64,000 bases of DNA from Halomonas sp. HL-48 (GTDB lineage: Bacteria; Pseudomonadota; Gammaproteobacteria; Pseudomonadales; Halomonadaceae): positions 99,126 through 163,125 of the forward strand of contig NZ_LJZS01000006.1 of assembly GCF_001314875.1 (NCBI RefSeq), given 5' to 3'. The notes below the pieces were generated by a model that saw only the letters and a program-made list of their open reading frames with translations, was not told the origin of the DNA and ran no database searches. Below are positions 55,217 to 63,409 of the stretch, piece by piece; the stretch's first letter is position 1; each line of letters starts with the position of its first letter. The translations under genes were made by a program, and so were the position numbers.

Positions 55217-56062
55217 TTAGCTGACGATAGCCAAGTACACGGCAAGCACATCGTTTCCGGCCAGCAGCATGATCCACCCAGCAAGGGCCAAAAAGGGGCC
55301 AAACGGCATGGGGGTTCCGCGCGCTTGAGGCATCGAGGCTTGGTAGACAAGCCCCAGGATGGCCCCCAGGCCCGCGGAAAACAGCAGGATCAGCGGCAGT
55401 GCCAACCAGCCGAGCCAGGCGCCAAGTGCCGCCAGCAGCTTGAAGTCGCCAAACCCCATGCCTTCTTTGCCGGTTGCCAGCTTGAACAGCCAGTAAAAAC
55501 TCCACAGGCTCAGGTAACCCATTACTGCGCCGATAACCGCATCGCCCAGGTACGCGGGCTGAAACAGCCAGTGGTAAAGCAATCCGGCCCACAGTAGCGG
55601 CAACGTCAGGATGTCGGGCAGCAGCTGCACGCGCCAGTCGATAACCGCCAGAGTCAACAGCGTCAGGCAGGCTGCATAAAGCCACAGGGCCTGCCATTCG
55701 CTGGCATAGAGCAGAGCCACGCTAATGGCTAGAACGCCGCCAGCAAGCTCGATCAGCGGATACTGAACGCTGATCCGTCCATCGCAGTGGGCGCAGCGGC
55801 CACGGCGTTTAAGCCAGCCCAACAGCGGCAGGTTGTCGTGCCAGCGAAGGGTGGTCTCACAGCGAGGACACATGGAGCGCGGCTGGGCGAGGTTGAAGCG
55901 CGGCGACGTTTCTTCCTCCAGAGCCAACTGCGCGCGTGCTTCCTGACGCCACTGACGCATCAGCATCACGGGGAGGCGGGTAATGACGACGTTGAGAAAG
56001 CTGCCGAGACACAGGCCCAGTAAAAAGATCAACGGCCAAAAAATGAGTGAAGAAAACTGCAT
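55217..56062 (-). CDS. pilD: Type IV prepilin peptidase/N-methyltransferase
   Basis: PilD cleaves prepilin leaders and methylates the new N-terminus. The 281-residue inner-membrane protein has the cytoplasmic zinc-type cysteines CPRC and CAHC, LGSFLNVVITRLP near the N-terminus, and the two catalytic aspartates expected in IDWRVQLLPD and GMGFGDFKLLA. Its pilin substrates lie about 3 kb away, beyond pilC and pilB. Confidence 0.96.
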   Translation of the reverse strand: MQFSSLIFWPLIFLLGLCLGSFLNVVITRLPVMLMRQWRQEARAQLALEEETSPRFNLAQPRSMCPRCETTLRWHDNLPLLGWLKRRGRCAHCDGRISVQYPLIELAGGVLAISVALLYASEWQALWLYAACLTLLTLAVIDWRVQLLPDILTLPLLWAGLLYHWLFQPAYLGDAVIGAVMGYLSLWSFYWLFKLATGKEGMGFGDFKLLAALGAWLGWLALPLILLFSAGLGAILGLVYQASMPQARGTPMPFGPFLALAGWIMLLAGNDVLAVYLAIVS

Positions 56063-56082
56063 GACATGCCTTTGTACGGTCC

Positions 56083-57315
56083 TTACAGGGCCGAGCCTAA
56101 GTTGAAGATAGGTAAGTACATCGATACCACGACACCGCCGACCAGCAGGCCCAGCACCACGATAATCAACGGTTCCATCAGCGAGGTAAGGGCGTCCACC
56201 TTGTTGTCGACCTCTTCTTCGTAATAGTCCGCCACCCGGTTTAGCATGGCATCCAGAGAGCCAGCCTCCTCGCCGATGCTGACCATCTGAACCGCCAGCG
56301 GCGGAAACTGATTGGTCATGCGCATGGCAAAGTGTAACTGCTGGCCGGTCGCCACGTCATGCCGTGTTTGGGTCACCGCGCGTTCGTAGACCTTGTTGCC
56401 GGTGGCACCCGAGGCGGTATCCAGGCCTTCCACCAGCGGTACGCCGGAGGCAAAGGTGGTCGCCAGGGTCCTGGCAAAACGCGCCACGGCTGATTTATGC
56501 AAAATGTCGCCGACGATCGGCAGGCGCAGCATGACGCTGTGGGCGCGGTAAGCCACCTTGGGGGAGCGGTTGATTGCCTGCTTGAGCAGCAGAACGCTGG
56601 CCAGCACGGCGCCCAGGGCATACAGCCAAAAGCGCTGCGCGAGATCGGATAAATTGACGGTCATCTGAGTGAGGGCGGGCAGTTCGGCGCCGAAGCTGTC
56701 GAACATGCTGTCGAATTCGGGCACCACCTTGATCAGCAGCAGCATGGTCACCCCCACGCCGATAAGCAGTACTGCTGAGGGGTACCACAAGGCTTTCTTG
56801 ACCCGGCTCTTGAGTGATTCGACCTTTTCCTTGTAGGTGGCGATACGGTCAAGCATCTGATCCAGCGCGCCGGCCTGCTCTCCCGCCTCAACGAGGTTCA
56901 CAAACAGCCGGTCAAAGTGCTTGGGCTGACGTCGCAAGGCATCGGAAAAGCTCGACCCGGCTGATACATCGCTCATCATCTGCTGCACGAGCGCCACCAT
57001 GGCGGGCTTCTTGAGGCTCTCGGCCACCACCTGCAAGGCCTGAAGCAGGGGAATGCCCGCGCGGATCATGGTGGCCATCTGGCGGGCAAACACCATGATG
57101 TCGTGGGGAGTGATGCGTCCTCGGCCGCTGAGGCCACCTTTTTTTCGCAGTCGCCGCACATTGATCTGCTGGTTGGCGAGCTCACTTGCCACTTCGGCTT
57201 TGCTACGGCCGATCATCTCACCGCTGAGCGGACGATCCTGCGGGCCTATGCCTTCCCATTTCCAGCGGTAAAGCTGAATGGTCGGCTGGCGGCGAGCGCG
57301 TGGCGCCTTGGCCAT
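56083..57315 (-). CDS. pilC: Type IV pilus inner-membrane platform protein PilC
   Basis: A 410-residue GspF-family protein with two cytoplasmic helical domains (MIRAGIPLLQALQVV and TFASGVPLVEGLDTA segments) and three membrane helices. It links the pilus base to the PilB motor. The ATG has AAGGAG and lies three bases after the pilB stop. Confidence 0.96.
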   Translation of the reverse strand: MAKAPRARRQPTIQLYRWKWEGIGPQDRPLSGEMIGRSKAEVASELANQQINVRRLRKKGGLSGRGRITPHDIMVFARQMATMIRAGIPLLQALQVVAESLKKPAMVALVQQMMSDVSAGSSFSDALRRQPKHFDRLFVNLVEAGEQAGALDQMLDRIATYKEKVESLKSRVKKALWYPSAVLLIGVGVTMLLLIKVVPEFDSMFDSFGAELPALTQMTVNLSDLAQRFWLYALGAVLASVLLLKQAINRSPKVAYRAHSVMLRLPIVGDILHKSAVARFARTLATTFASGVPLVEGLDTASGATGNKVYERAVTQTRHDVATGQQLHFAMRMTNQFPPLAVQMVSIGEEAGSLDAMLNRVADYYEEEVDNKVDALTSLMEPLIIVVLGLLVGGVVVSMYLPIFNLGSAL

Positions 57316-57318
57316 GAT

Positions 57319-59073
57319 TTACTCCTTACTGACGCGGTTAACTTCCTCAAGGCTGGTAATCCCTTGCATGACTTTTAAAAGCCCGCTGCGATGCAGGCTT
57401 GGGTAGCCTTCGCGGCGGGCCAGCTGGTCAATATCCAGGGCATTGGCGTCACGCATGATCAACTGGCGCATGGCGTCGGTAATGGGCACTACCTCGTAGA
57501 CGCCCACCCGGCCCTTGTAGCCATGGGTACACTGTTTGCAGCCTACCGGGCGATACAGCGTGGCCTGCTGGATTTCCTGCTGAGTGAAGCCTTCGCGTCT
57601 CAGGGCTTCATGGGGAATGTCTGCCGGTGCCTTGCACTGCGGGCAGAGCTTGCGCGCCAGGCGCTGAGCGATGATCAGAGTGACGGCGCTGGCAATATTG
57701 AATGATGACACGCCCATGTTGGATAGGCGGGTCAGGGTTTCGGCGGCTGAGTTGGTATGCACCGTCGACAGCACCAGGTGGCCGGTTTGTGCCGCCTTGA
57801 CCGAGATTTCAGCGGTCTCCAGATCGCGTATCTCGCCAACCATGACCACGTCAGGGTCCTGGCGCAGGAACGCCCTCAGGGCGCTGGCAAAATCCAGGCC
57901 GATTTTCGGCAGCACATTGACCTGGTTGACCCCGGGCACCTTGATTTCTACCGGGTCCTCGGCGGTACAGATATTGCGTTCCACCTGATTGAGAATGTTG
58001 ATGCCTGTGTAGAGTGACACGGTCTTGCCACTGCCTGTAGGCCCGGTTACCAGGATCATACCCTGGGGCTGCGCCAGGGCACGCTCGTAATAACCACGTT
58101 GGTCGTCGGTGAACCCTAACTGCTCGATACCCAGCTGCGTCGCGGTGGGGTCAAGAATCCGCAGCACGAGCTTTTCGCCGTACACGGTGGGGAGCGAGTT
58201 AACCCGGAAATCAAGCGAGCGGGTGCGCGAGAGCTTCAGCTTGATGGCGCCATCCTGAGGCAGTCGGCGCTCGGAGATATCAAGCCTTGCCATGATTTTT
58301 AGCCGCGCGGCAATACGATTGCGCATGGCAAAAGGCGGCCGCGCCACCTCGATCAGCATGCCGTCGATGCGAAAGCGAACCCGGTACTGGGTCTCGTAGG
58401 GCTCGAAGTGGATGTCCGACGCGCCGCGGCGAATGGCATCCAGCAGCAGCTTGTTGACGAATTTGACGATCGGCGCGTCGTCGCTGTTTTGCGGCGCTTC
58501 TTCCAGGGGCGCATCATCACCGGCCCCCTGGACAACATTCAATGAGCTGACGGCATCATCGACGTCGTCGAGCTCTTCGAGCATGCTGCGCTCGTTTTGG
58601 GTGAGATACTGATTCAGCGCCGTAGTCAGCTGGTCGACGGGGGCCAGCACCCCTTCAACGCTTAGCCCGGTGGCAAACTGCAGCTCATCCAGTTGCGTCA
58701 GCGTTGCCGGGTAGGGGACGGCAACGGTGAGCCGATGGCCATGACGCGCCAGCGGCAGCACGTTCAAATGCTGGAGCACCTTGACCGGATATTCGGCGGC
58801 AGGCGGTAGCGAGGTCAGCCGCACCGCGTTGAGATCCATTACCGGCAGTCCATACTCCCAGCCGGCGGCTAGCGCGGCTTTACTGGGGTCGACTAGGCCG
58901 CTATCGACCACGTGCTGGAGCAGCGAGATATCCAGCTCAAAGGCGGTTGTCTCAGCGGTGGTCGCCTGGGCCTCGGTCAGCAAGCCGTGCTTGACGAGGC
59001 GCTGGGCAATGCCACGCAGCCCGCCTCGGGCGGCGGCATGGCTTAACGTAGACTCAAAACTGGGTTCGCTCAT
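57319..59073 (-). CDS. pilB: Type IV pilus extension ATPase PilB
   Basis: A 584-residue hexameric ATPase driving pilus assembly. An N-terminal MshEN-like region (about 1-160) is followed by the ATPase core with Walker A GPTGSGKT, Asp box and Walker B GEIRDLETAEIS, and the zinc cysteines CPQC and CKQC. MshEN domains bind cyclic di-GMP in related ATPases, a possible link to the diguanylate cyclase in this window. It is divergent from the pilin genes. Confidence 0.96.
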   Translation of the reverse strand: MSEPSFESTLSHAAARGGLRGIAQRLVKHGLLTEAQATTAETTAFELDISLLQHVVDSGLVDPSKAALAAGWEYGLPVMDLNAVRLTSLPPAAEYPVKVLQHLNVLPLARHGHRLTVAVPYPATLTQLDELQFATGLSVEGVLAPVDQLTTALNQYLTQNERSMLEELDDVDDAVSSLNVVQGAGDDAPLEEAPQNSDDAPIVKFVNKLLLDAIRRGASDIHFEPYETQYRVRFRIDGMLIEVARPPFAMRNRIAARLKIMARLDISERRLPQDGAIKLKLSRTRSLDFRVNSLPTVYGEKLVLRILDPTATQLGIEQLGFTDDQRGYYERALAQPQGMILVTGPTGSGKTVSLYTGINILNQVERNICTAEDPVEIKVPGVNQVNVLPKIGLDFASALRAFLRQDPDVVMVGEIRDLETAEISVKAAQTGHLVLSTVHTNSAAETLTRLSNMGVSSFNIASAVTLIIAQRLARKLCPQCKAPADIPHEALRREGFTQQEIQQATLYRPVGCKQCTHGYKGRVGVYEVVPITDAMRQLIMRDANALDIDQLARREGYPSLHRSGLLKVMQGITSLEEVNRVSKE

Positions 59074-59314
59074 GCGGGACTCGTTGGTGAATAGCGCTGC
59101 TGCTGTTTACTTTTATCATACTTGGCGCTGCAAGGCAGTAACGCGGCCTAAGTCGTTTAGCTCAAGCCCGAGCGCGGTCGGCCGATAGTTTTCATACGTA
59201 CGGGGTAAGGTATGACGTTGATAAAGGTCAGACTGTAAGTTACTGTCATCACATCTTTACCCTACTGTGATGCCCAGCGCCAAGCCGGGTACGATTCCTT
59301 AAGGAGACGTCTCC

Positions 59315-59785
59315 ATGCAGCACTTTGCACAACCGGCAACCCGCAATAAGCGCCAGGGCGGTTTCACCCTGATCGAGCTGATGATCGTGGTGGCGATTAT
59401 CGGCGTGCTGGCGTCCATCGCCGTACCGCAGTACCAGAACTACACCGCCCGTGCCCAGGCCAGTGAGGGCCTGTCGGTAACGGCCGGGGTGCGAGCGGAT
59501 ATTGCTGAGCAGTATTCACTGCGAAATGCTATGCCATCTTCAGCACAGCTGGGTATTGGCGATGATGAAGAGAACTTAGATATTGAAGGGCGTTATGTTG
59601 AAAGTGTAGATTACGAGAATTCCGAAATTTTAGTTACTTTCAAGGATGAAGGTGAAAGTGCTCTTGATGGCGCAGTAATGGCTATCGGCCCGGCTGATGA
59701 TAGTAATCCAGGAAGCGGATGGACTTGTACGTTTGATTCTGGTGGTCAAGATAACTGGTTACCTGCCGGCTGTCGCGAAGACTAA
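59315..59785 (+). CDS. pilA: Type IV major pilin-like prepilin
   Basis: A 156-residue prepilin. A 16-residue leader ends in GG before [20 protein letters not shown], the PilD cleavage and assembly helix with glutamate +5. The variable C-terminal part ends with a disulfide-type pair ([16 protein letters not shown]). The ATG has AAGGAG upstream. Base composition falls sharply after about 59510: the 3' half is AT-richer than the 5' half and the neighbours, suggesting an exchanged or fast-evolving head domain. Confidence 0.94.
   Translation: MQHFAQPATRNKRQGGFTLIELMIVVAIIGVLASIAVPQYQNYTARAQASEGLSVTAGVRADIAEQYSLRNAMPSSAQLGIGDDEENLDIEGRYVESVDYENSEILVTFKDEGESALDGAVMAIGPADDSNPGSGWTCTFDSGGQDNWLPAGCRED
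59363..59459 (+). repeat. Pilin 5' block, copy 1
   Basis: This 97-base block encodes the N-terminal helix of the first pilin. It pairs with 59890-59986 in the second pilin. The two copies differ at ten bases by my count, all silent, so the encoded 32 residues are identical. Confidence 0.85.
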
Positions 59786-59806
59786 TTCCAAATGAAGTTT
59801 ATATAG

Positions 59807-59828
59807 GGGGCCTTGATTGGCCCCTTTT
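59807..59828 (+). terminator. Terminator/attenuator between the two pilin genes
   Basis: GGGGCC and GGCCCC pair across a TTGATT loop followed by TTTT. The T run is short, so it may let part of the transcription pass into the second pilin and set a pilin ratio. Confidence 0.7.
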
Positions 59829-59868
59829 AGATAGCGACGCCTGAAGGCGTGCTTAGAGGGATAAAAAA

Positions 59869-60366
59869 GTGAAGGGAACACAGCAGGGGTTTACGCTTAT
59901 CGAGCTGATGATCGTGGTGGCGATTATTGGCGTGCTGGCATCTATCGCCGTACCGCAATACCAGAACTACACGGCTCGGGCCCAGGTATCAGAAGCCTTT
60001 AATCTGGCATCGGCGTATAAAACGACCATGAGTGAGTTTTATGCGGTAAGAGGGCGTTTTCCTGTTAGTAATGAGGAGGCTGGTTTACCTGAAGACGCCG
60101 ATAGGAGCGGTAACGGAGGGGAAAGTAACAACGACAGTTATGTGGAATACATTGGCATCTGGCCGGGTGAAGAAAACTATGACGCACGGGTTGTCGTGGA
60201 AATGAGCGATGACGCAAACGCTGCCATCGCGGGCAAGTGGGTGGTGATGGAATCTGAAGCGACGGATGGTTCAATTCAGTGGTCCTGCCGCACGACGACC
60301 GGGGCGGGTAATGCATTGGATGAAAAATATCTGCCGGGTTCCTGTCGCGATCAGAAAGAGCTTTAG
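59869..60366 (+). CDS. Second type IV prepilin
   Basis: A 165-residue prepilin with a short seven-residue leader (MKGTQQG) before [10 protein letters not shown]. The N-terminal helix is identical to that of the preceding pilin while the rest is unrelated beyond the fold, ending in a disulfide-type pair ([20 protein letters not shown]). The start is GTG, with GAGGG upstream, hinting at lower expression than pilA. It could be a second major pilin or a minor one. Confidence 0.92.
   Translation: MKGTQQGFTLIELMIVVAIIGVLASIAVPQYQNYTARAQVSEAFNLASAYKTTMSEFYAVRGRFPVSNEEAGLPEDADRSGNGGESNNDSYVEYIGIWPGEENYDARVVVEMSDDANAAIAGKWVVMESEATDGSIQWSCRTTTGAGNALDEKYLPGSCRDQKEL
59890..59986 (+). repeat. Pilin 5' block, copy 2
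   Basis: Partner of 59363-59459, in the same orientation 527 bases downstream. Identity is high enough to support recombination between the genes, which would delete or exchange the variable domain of pilA. Confidence 0.85.
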
Positions 60367-60503
60367 GTTTTCCAAAGAACGCGTTTTTAGGTACTGGTTA
60401 GTGTTGAGCAATTTTGCATGGCGGTAATATGCTCGTTGTTTGCTCAATCCCTGCGCATTTGCTCGCTACACTGTAAGCTCAAAGCCTAGCTGAGGAGCTT
60501 ACA

Positions 60504-60953
60504 ATGAATCCTTTCAAAATCGCGGTGGTCAGTGCGTTCTCGGCGTTTCTATTCAGTGGCGTCGCCGCTGCCCAGCCCGATCATGCGCCAGCCAACGGTG
60601 CGCGAGACAAACAGCATCAGGGTCAGCCTCAGGAACGCCAGAATCGCTCTTACGACGATCGCGACGCGCGGGATAATCGTGGCGATCGGCCGAGCATCGA
60701 CGAGCGTGCTCTAAGCCGTCTGCTGCGCGAATATGGCGCGCCCAGTGCCGAGCCATTGCCGCCCGGCATCGAGCGCAACCTGGCGCGGGGCAAGCCTTTA
60801 CCGCCGGGCATCGCCAAGCGGTTTGACGGTCGTCTGGCCGATGAGCTGCCGCGCTATCCCGGCTATGAATGGCAGCGCGTGGGTACGGATGTGGTATTAA
60901 TTGATGCGGCCACGCAGGTGGTTGTCGATATCCTGGTGGATGCCCTACGCTAA
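60504..60953 (+). CDS. CigR-family exported protein
   Basis: A 149-residue protein with a signal peptide (cleavage likely after VAAA near residue 23), a charged Gln/Arg/Asp-rich linker, and a C-terminal domain holding two copies of LPPGI (in PLPPGIERNLARGKPLPPGI) and YPGYEWQRVGTDVVLIDA. This is the pattern of CigR-like proteins; Salmonella CigR is an anti-virulence effector, while free-living members are uncharacterised. No membrane helix is obvious beyond a hydrophobic end. It has AGGAG upstream and is followed by the phosphatase gene 26 bases on. Confidence 0.8.
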   Translation: MNPFKIAVVSAFSAFLFSGVAAAQPDHAPANGARDKQHQGQPQERQNRSYDDRDARDNRGDRPSIDERALSRLLREYGAPSAEPLPPGIERNLARGKPLPPGIAKRFDGRLADELPRYPGYEWQRVGTDVVLIDAATQVVVDILVDALR

Positions 60954-60979
60954 CCACAGTTCCCCTTTACGGAGTTGGT

Positions 60980-61807
60980 ATGCCCACCTATACACTGGAA
61001 TCGCGTCTGGATATCGCTCGGTCGATTGCCGAACAGGCGGGCCAGATGATTCGTCAGGCGCGTGAGGAGCAGTCATTTGGCCGCCATTATAAGGCCGGTG
61101 ACGAATTGGTGACCGATGCCGATATTGCCGTCGATCGATTCATCAGCGAACAGCTCGACGCCCATTTTCCTGGGGAGGTTCGCCTCAGCGAAGAACTGTC
61201 TCCCGATGAGGCCTTGACTGCTGATGCGCCGCAGCTTTGGGTGGTCGACCCCATCGATGGCACGGTCAATTTTGCGCAGGGACTGCGCCACGTGGCAGTG
61301 TCGATTGGCTGGATGGAACACGGCGTCGCCAAGGTCGGGGTAGTACATGCGCCGTTTCTTGATGAAACCTTCACCGCCGCTGAGGGCAGCGGCGCTTACT
61401 GCAACCAGCAACCCATACAGCCAAGCGATGCCAGTGAACTCTCTCGCAGCCTTGTGGCGACCGGGTTTCCGTATCAGCGAGAGGCCCGCGAGGCGCTATT
61501 GCCACGTTTGGCCGCCGTGCTGGGCAACTGCCGCGATATCCGCCGCAATGGCGCCGCAGCTCTGGATATCTGCGATATAGCCTGCGGACGCCTGGATGCC
61601 TACTACGAGAGCGTTTCGCCCTGGGACTTCGTTGCCGGCTGGGTCATCGCGCGGGAGGCGGGCGCCAGTGTGGGTCACCTCTACGGGGTGCCTGATGGGG
61701 TGCCCGCTGATCTGTATTCCCGGGATTTGCTGGTCACTGCTCCGTCCGTGTATGCCGAGATGGCCGCGTTGCTGCACCGAGCCGATCACCCTGAGCAGGC
61801 CGGGTAG
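60980..61807 (+). CDS. Inositol monophosphatase family protein
   Basis: A 275-residue Mg-dependent phosphatase of the IMPase/SuhB/CysQ superfamily. Metal-site motifs are LVTDADIAVDRF, the Glu of RLSEELSPDE, WVVDPIDGTVNFAQG and the late WDFVAGWVIAREAG. Substrates in the family include inositol phosphate, PAP and sugar phosphates; the choice cannot be made here. It follows the CigR-like gene by 26 bases and probably shares its transcript. Confidence 0.88.
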   Translation: MPTYTLESRLDIARSIAEQAGQMIRQAREEQSFGRHYKAGDELVTDADIAVDRFISEQLDAHFPGEVRLSEELSPDEALTADAPQLWVVDPIDGTVNFAQGLRHVAVSIGWMEHGVAKVGVVHAPFLDETFTAAEGSGAYCNQQPIQPSDASELSRSLVATGFPYQREAREALLPRLAAVLGNCRDIRRNGAAALDICDIACGRLDAYYESVSPWDFVAGWVIAREAGASVGHLYGVPDGVPADLYSRDLLVTAPSVYAEMAALLHRADHPEQAG

Positions 61808-61856
61808 GCCAATCGCTCGATTAGACAAGCGCTTGAAAAGAAAGCGCAAAAAGAGC

Positions 61857-61885
61857 TTTTCATTTGTGTGATAAAACGCTAGTAT
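61857..61885 (+). promoter_or_regulatory. Candidate promoter of tRNA-Pro
   Basis: TTTTCA (61857-61862) and TAGTAT (61880-61885) are spaced by 17 bases, each with four of six consensus bases. The start would fall near 61892, about 30 bases before the mature tRNA. Confidence 0.5.
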
Positions 61886-61922
61886 ACGCACCGTCTCGAG
61901 GCAAGAAGCTTGCCCAGATACT

Positions 61923-61999
61923 CGGAGCGTGGCGCAGCTTGGTAGCGCGTTGCAATGGGGTTGCAAAGGTCGCAGGTTCGAATCCTGTCGCTCCGACCA
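61923..61999 (+). tRNA. tRNA-Pro (anticodon GGG, reads CCC)
   Basis: The 77 bases fold into a standard cloverleaf. The acceptor arms CGGAGCG and CGCTCCG pair, the D stem is GCGC/GCGC, the anticodon stem TTGCA/TGCAA encloses ATGGGGT with anticodon GGG at 34-36, and the T arm has GCAGG-TTCGAAT-CCTGT. ACCA at the 3' end is encoded. Confidence 0.95.
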
Positions 62000-62010
62000 A
62001 ATATAGTAAT

Positions 62011-62048
62011 AAAAAGGCCGCTTAGCTCATTGCTTAAGTGGCCTTTTT
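62011..62048. terminator. Terminator after tRNA-Pro
   Basis: AAAAAGGCC and GGCCTTTTT, extended inward by CTTA/TAAG, form a symmetric hairpin 12 bases past the tRNA. The mirrored A and T runs allow it to serve the convergent tartrate dehydratase gene too. Confidence 0.9.
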
Positions 62049-62139
62049 ATATGCATTTGATGGGCATTTTGGAAGGCATCAGGAATTGACGCCAAAAGCA
62101 CGAATGCCCCTTACGTGCCGAGGCATTCGTAGACGAGAC

Positions 62140-63309
62140 TCAGCCTTCGCCGAGTTCACACATTACAGCATACAGTGCGGACTTGGCTTCAAAGCCCACG
62201 CCCGGTACCTCAGGCAGGCCCACATAGCCGTTCTCTACCTTGGTACCATCAGCAAAACCGCCGAATGGCTGGAATACATCTGGATAGGACTCGTTGCCGC
62301 CCAGGTGCAAACCAGCAGCTATGTTTAGCGACATTTGGTGGCCACCGTGCGGTACCACGCGGCGCGACGACCAGCCCAGTTCTTTCATCACATCCAGAGT
62401 GCGCATGTACTCTACCAGGCCATAGGACAATGCGCAGTCGAACTGCAAGAAGTCGCGATCAGGACGCATACCGCCGTGACGCAACAGGTTGCGGGCATCT
62501 TGGTGGGAGAACAAGTTTTCACCAGTGGCCATCGGTAGCTCATAGTGATTGGCCATCTCGGCCTGCAAAGCATAGTCGAGTGGGTCACCGATCTCTTCGT
62601 ACCAGAACAAGTTGTACTTCTTGATAGCCTCGGCGTAAGCGATGCCTGTCTTCAGATCGAAGCGACCGTTGGCATCCACGGCAAGGCGACGGCCGTCACC
62701 AACAACGTCGAGCACGGCCTCGATGCGACGAATGTCCTCATCTAGAGGCACGGCACCGATCTTCATTTTTACAACGTCATAGCCGCGATCCAGATAGCTT
62801 TGCATCTCAGCTTTTAGCTTGGATTGATCTTTTCCAGGATAGTAATACCCCCCTGCTGCATAAACCCAGACCTTGTCATCGGCCACACCGTCGCTATAAC
62901 GGTCAGCCAGCAGACGATACAACGGCTTACCTTCGATCTTGGCAACCGCATCCCAGACAGCCATATCAATGGTGCCAACAGCGACCGAACGCTCACCATG
63001 ACCACCCGGCTTCTCGTTTGTCATCAGGGTCTTCCAGATGGCGAAAGGGTCGAGGTTATCGTTCTCTTGATCGATCAGTGAATCTGGATCCGCTTCGCTG
63101 ATGCGATCCAGGAAGCGATCACGCATCAAAGCGCCTTGGCCGTAACGGCCATTGGAATTGAAGCCATAGCCGATGACTGGCTTGCCATCACGAATGACAT
63201 CGGTAATGACCGCTACGACCGAACAGGTCATTTTGGAAAAATCGATGTAGGCGTTAGCGATAGGTGAGGCAATGGAAACGGTTTTCTCTCGGATCTCTAC
63301 GATACGCAT
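62140..63309 (-). CDS. tarD: D(-)-tartrate dehydratase-like enolase-superfamily enzyme
   Basis: A 389-residue enolase-superfamily acid-sugar dehydratase closely resembling the characterised Bradyrhizobium D-tartrate dehydratase, for example GYGFNSNGRYGQGAL, NEKPGGHGERSVAVGTID, YAAGGYYYPGK and MATGENLFSHQDARNLL. The active-site pattern is complete: the KMK lysine (VVKMKIG), metal ligands in AVDANGRF, WYEEIG and TGEN, and the late His in VPHGGHQMSLN. It would convert D-tartrate to oxaloacetate; a related acid is possible. The ATG at 63309 follows GAGGA. A divergent LysR gene 100 bases away is its likely regulator. Confidence 0.88.
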   Translation of the reverse strand: MRIVEIREKTVSIASPIANAYIDFSKMTCSVVAVITDVIRDGKPVIGYGFNSNGRYGQGALMRDRFLDRISEADPDSLIDQENDNLDPFAIWKTLMTNEKPGGHGERSVAVGTIDMAVWDAVAKIEGKPLYRLLADRYSDGVADDKVWVYAAGGYYYPGKDQSKLKAEMQSYLDRGYDVVKMKIGAVPLDEDIRRIEAVLDVVGDGRRLAVDANGRFDLKTGIAYAEAIKKYNLFWYEEIGDPLDYALQAEMANHYELPMATGENLFSHQDARNLLRHGGMRPDRDFLQFDCALSYGLVEYMRTLDVMKELGWSSRRVVPHGGHQMSLNIAAGLHLGGNESYPDVFQPFGGFADGTKVENGYVGLPEVPGVGFEAKSALYAVMCELGEG

Positions 63310-63409
63310 GACGTGTTCCTCTTGTAGTTGACGCCACCATGGTAAGCTTGGCGAGGAGGCACGCCCAATGCTATAAGTGCCGCGCCCTATACTGAAACGG
63401 CATTGCCCT

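Noticed and set aside
59074..59314. Sigma-54 promoter for pilA
   Set aside because: No TGGCAC-N5-TTGC element with correct spacing was found upstream of the first pilin; only partial matches such as TTGGCGCTGCAAGG near 59125.
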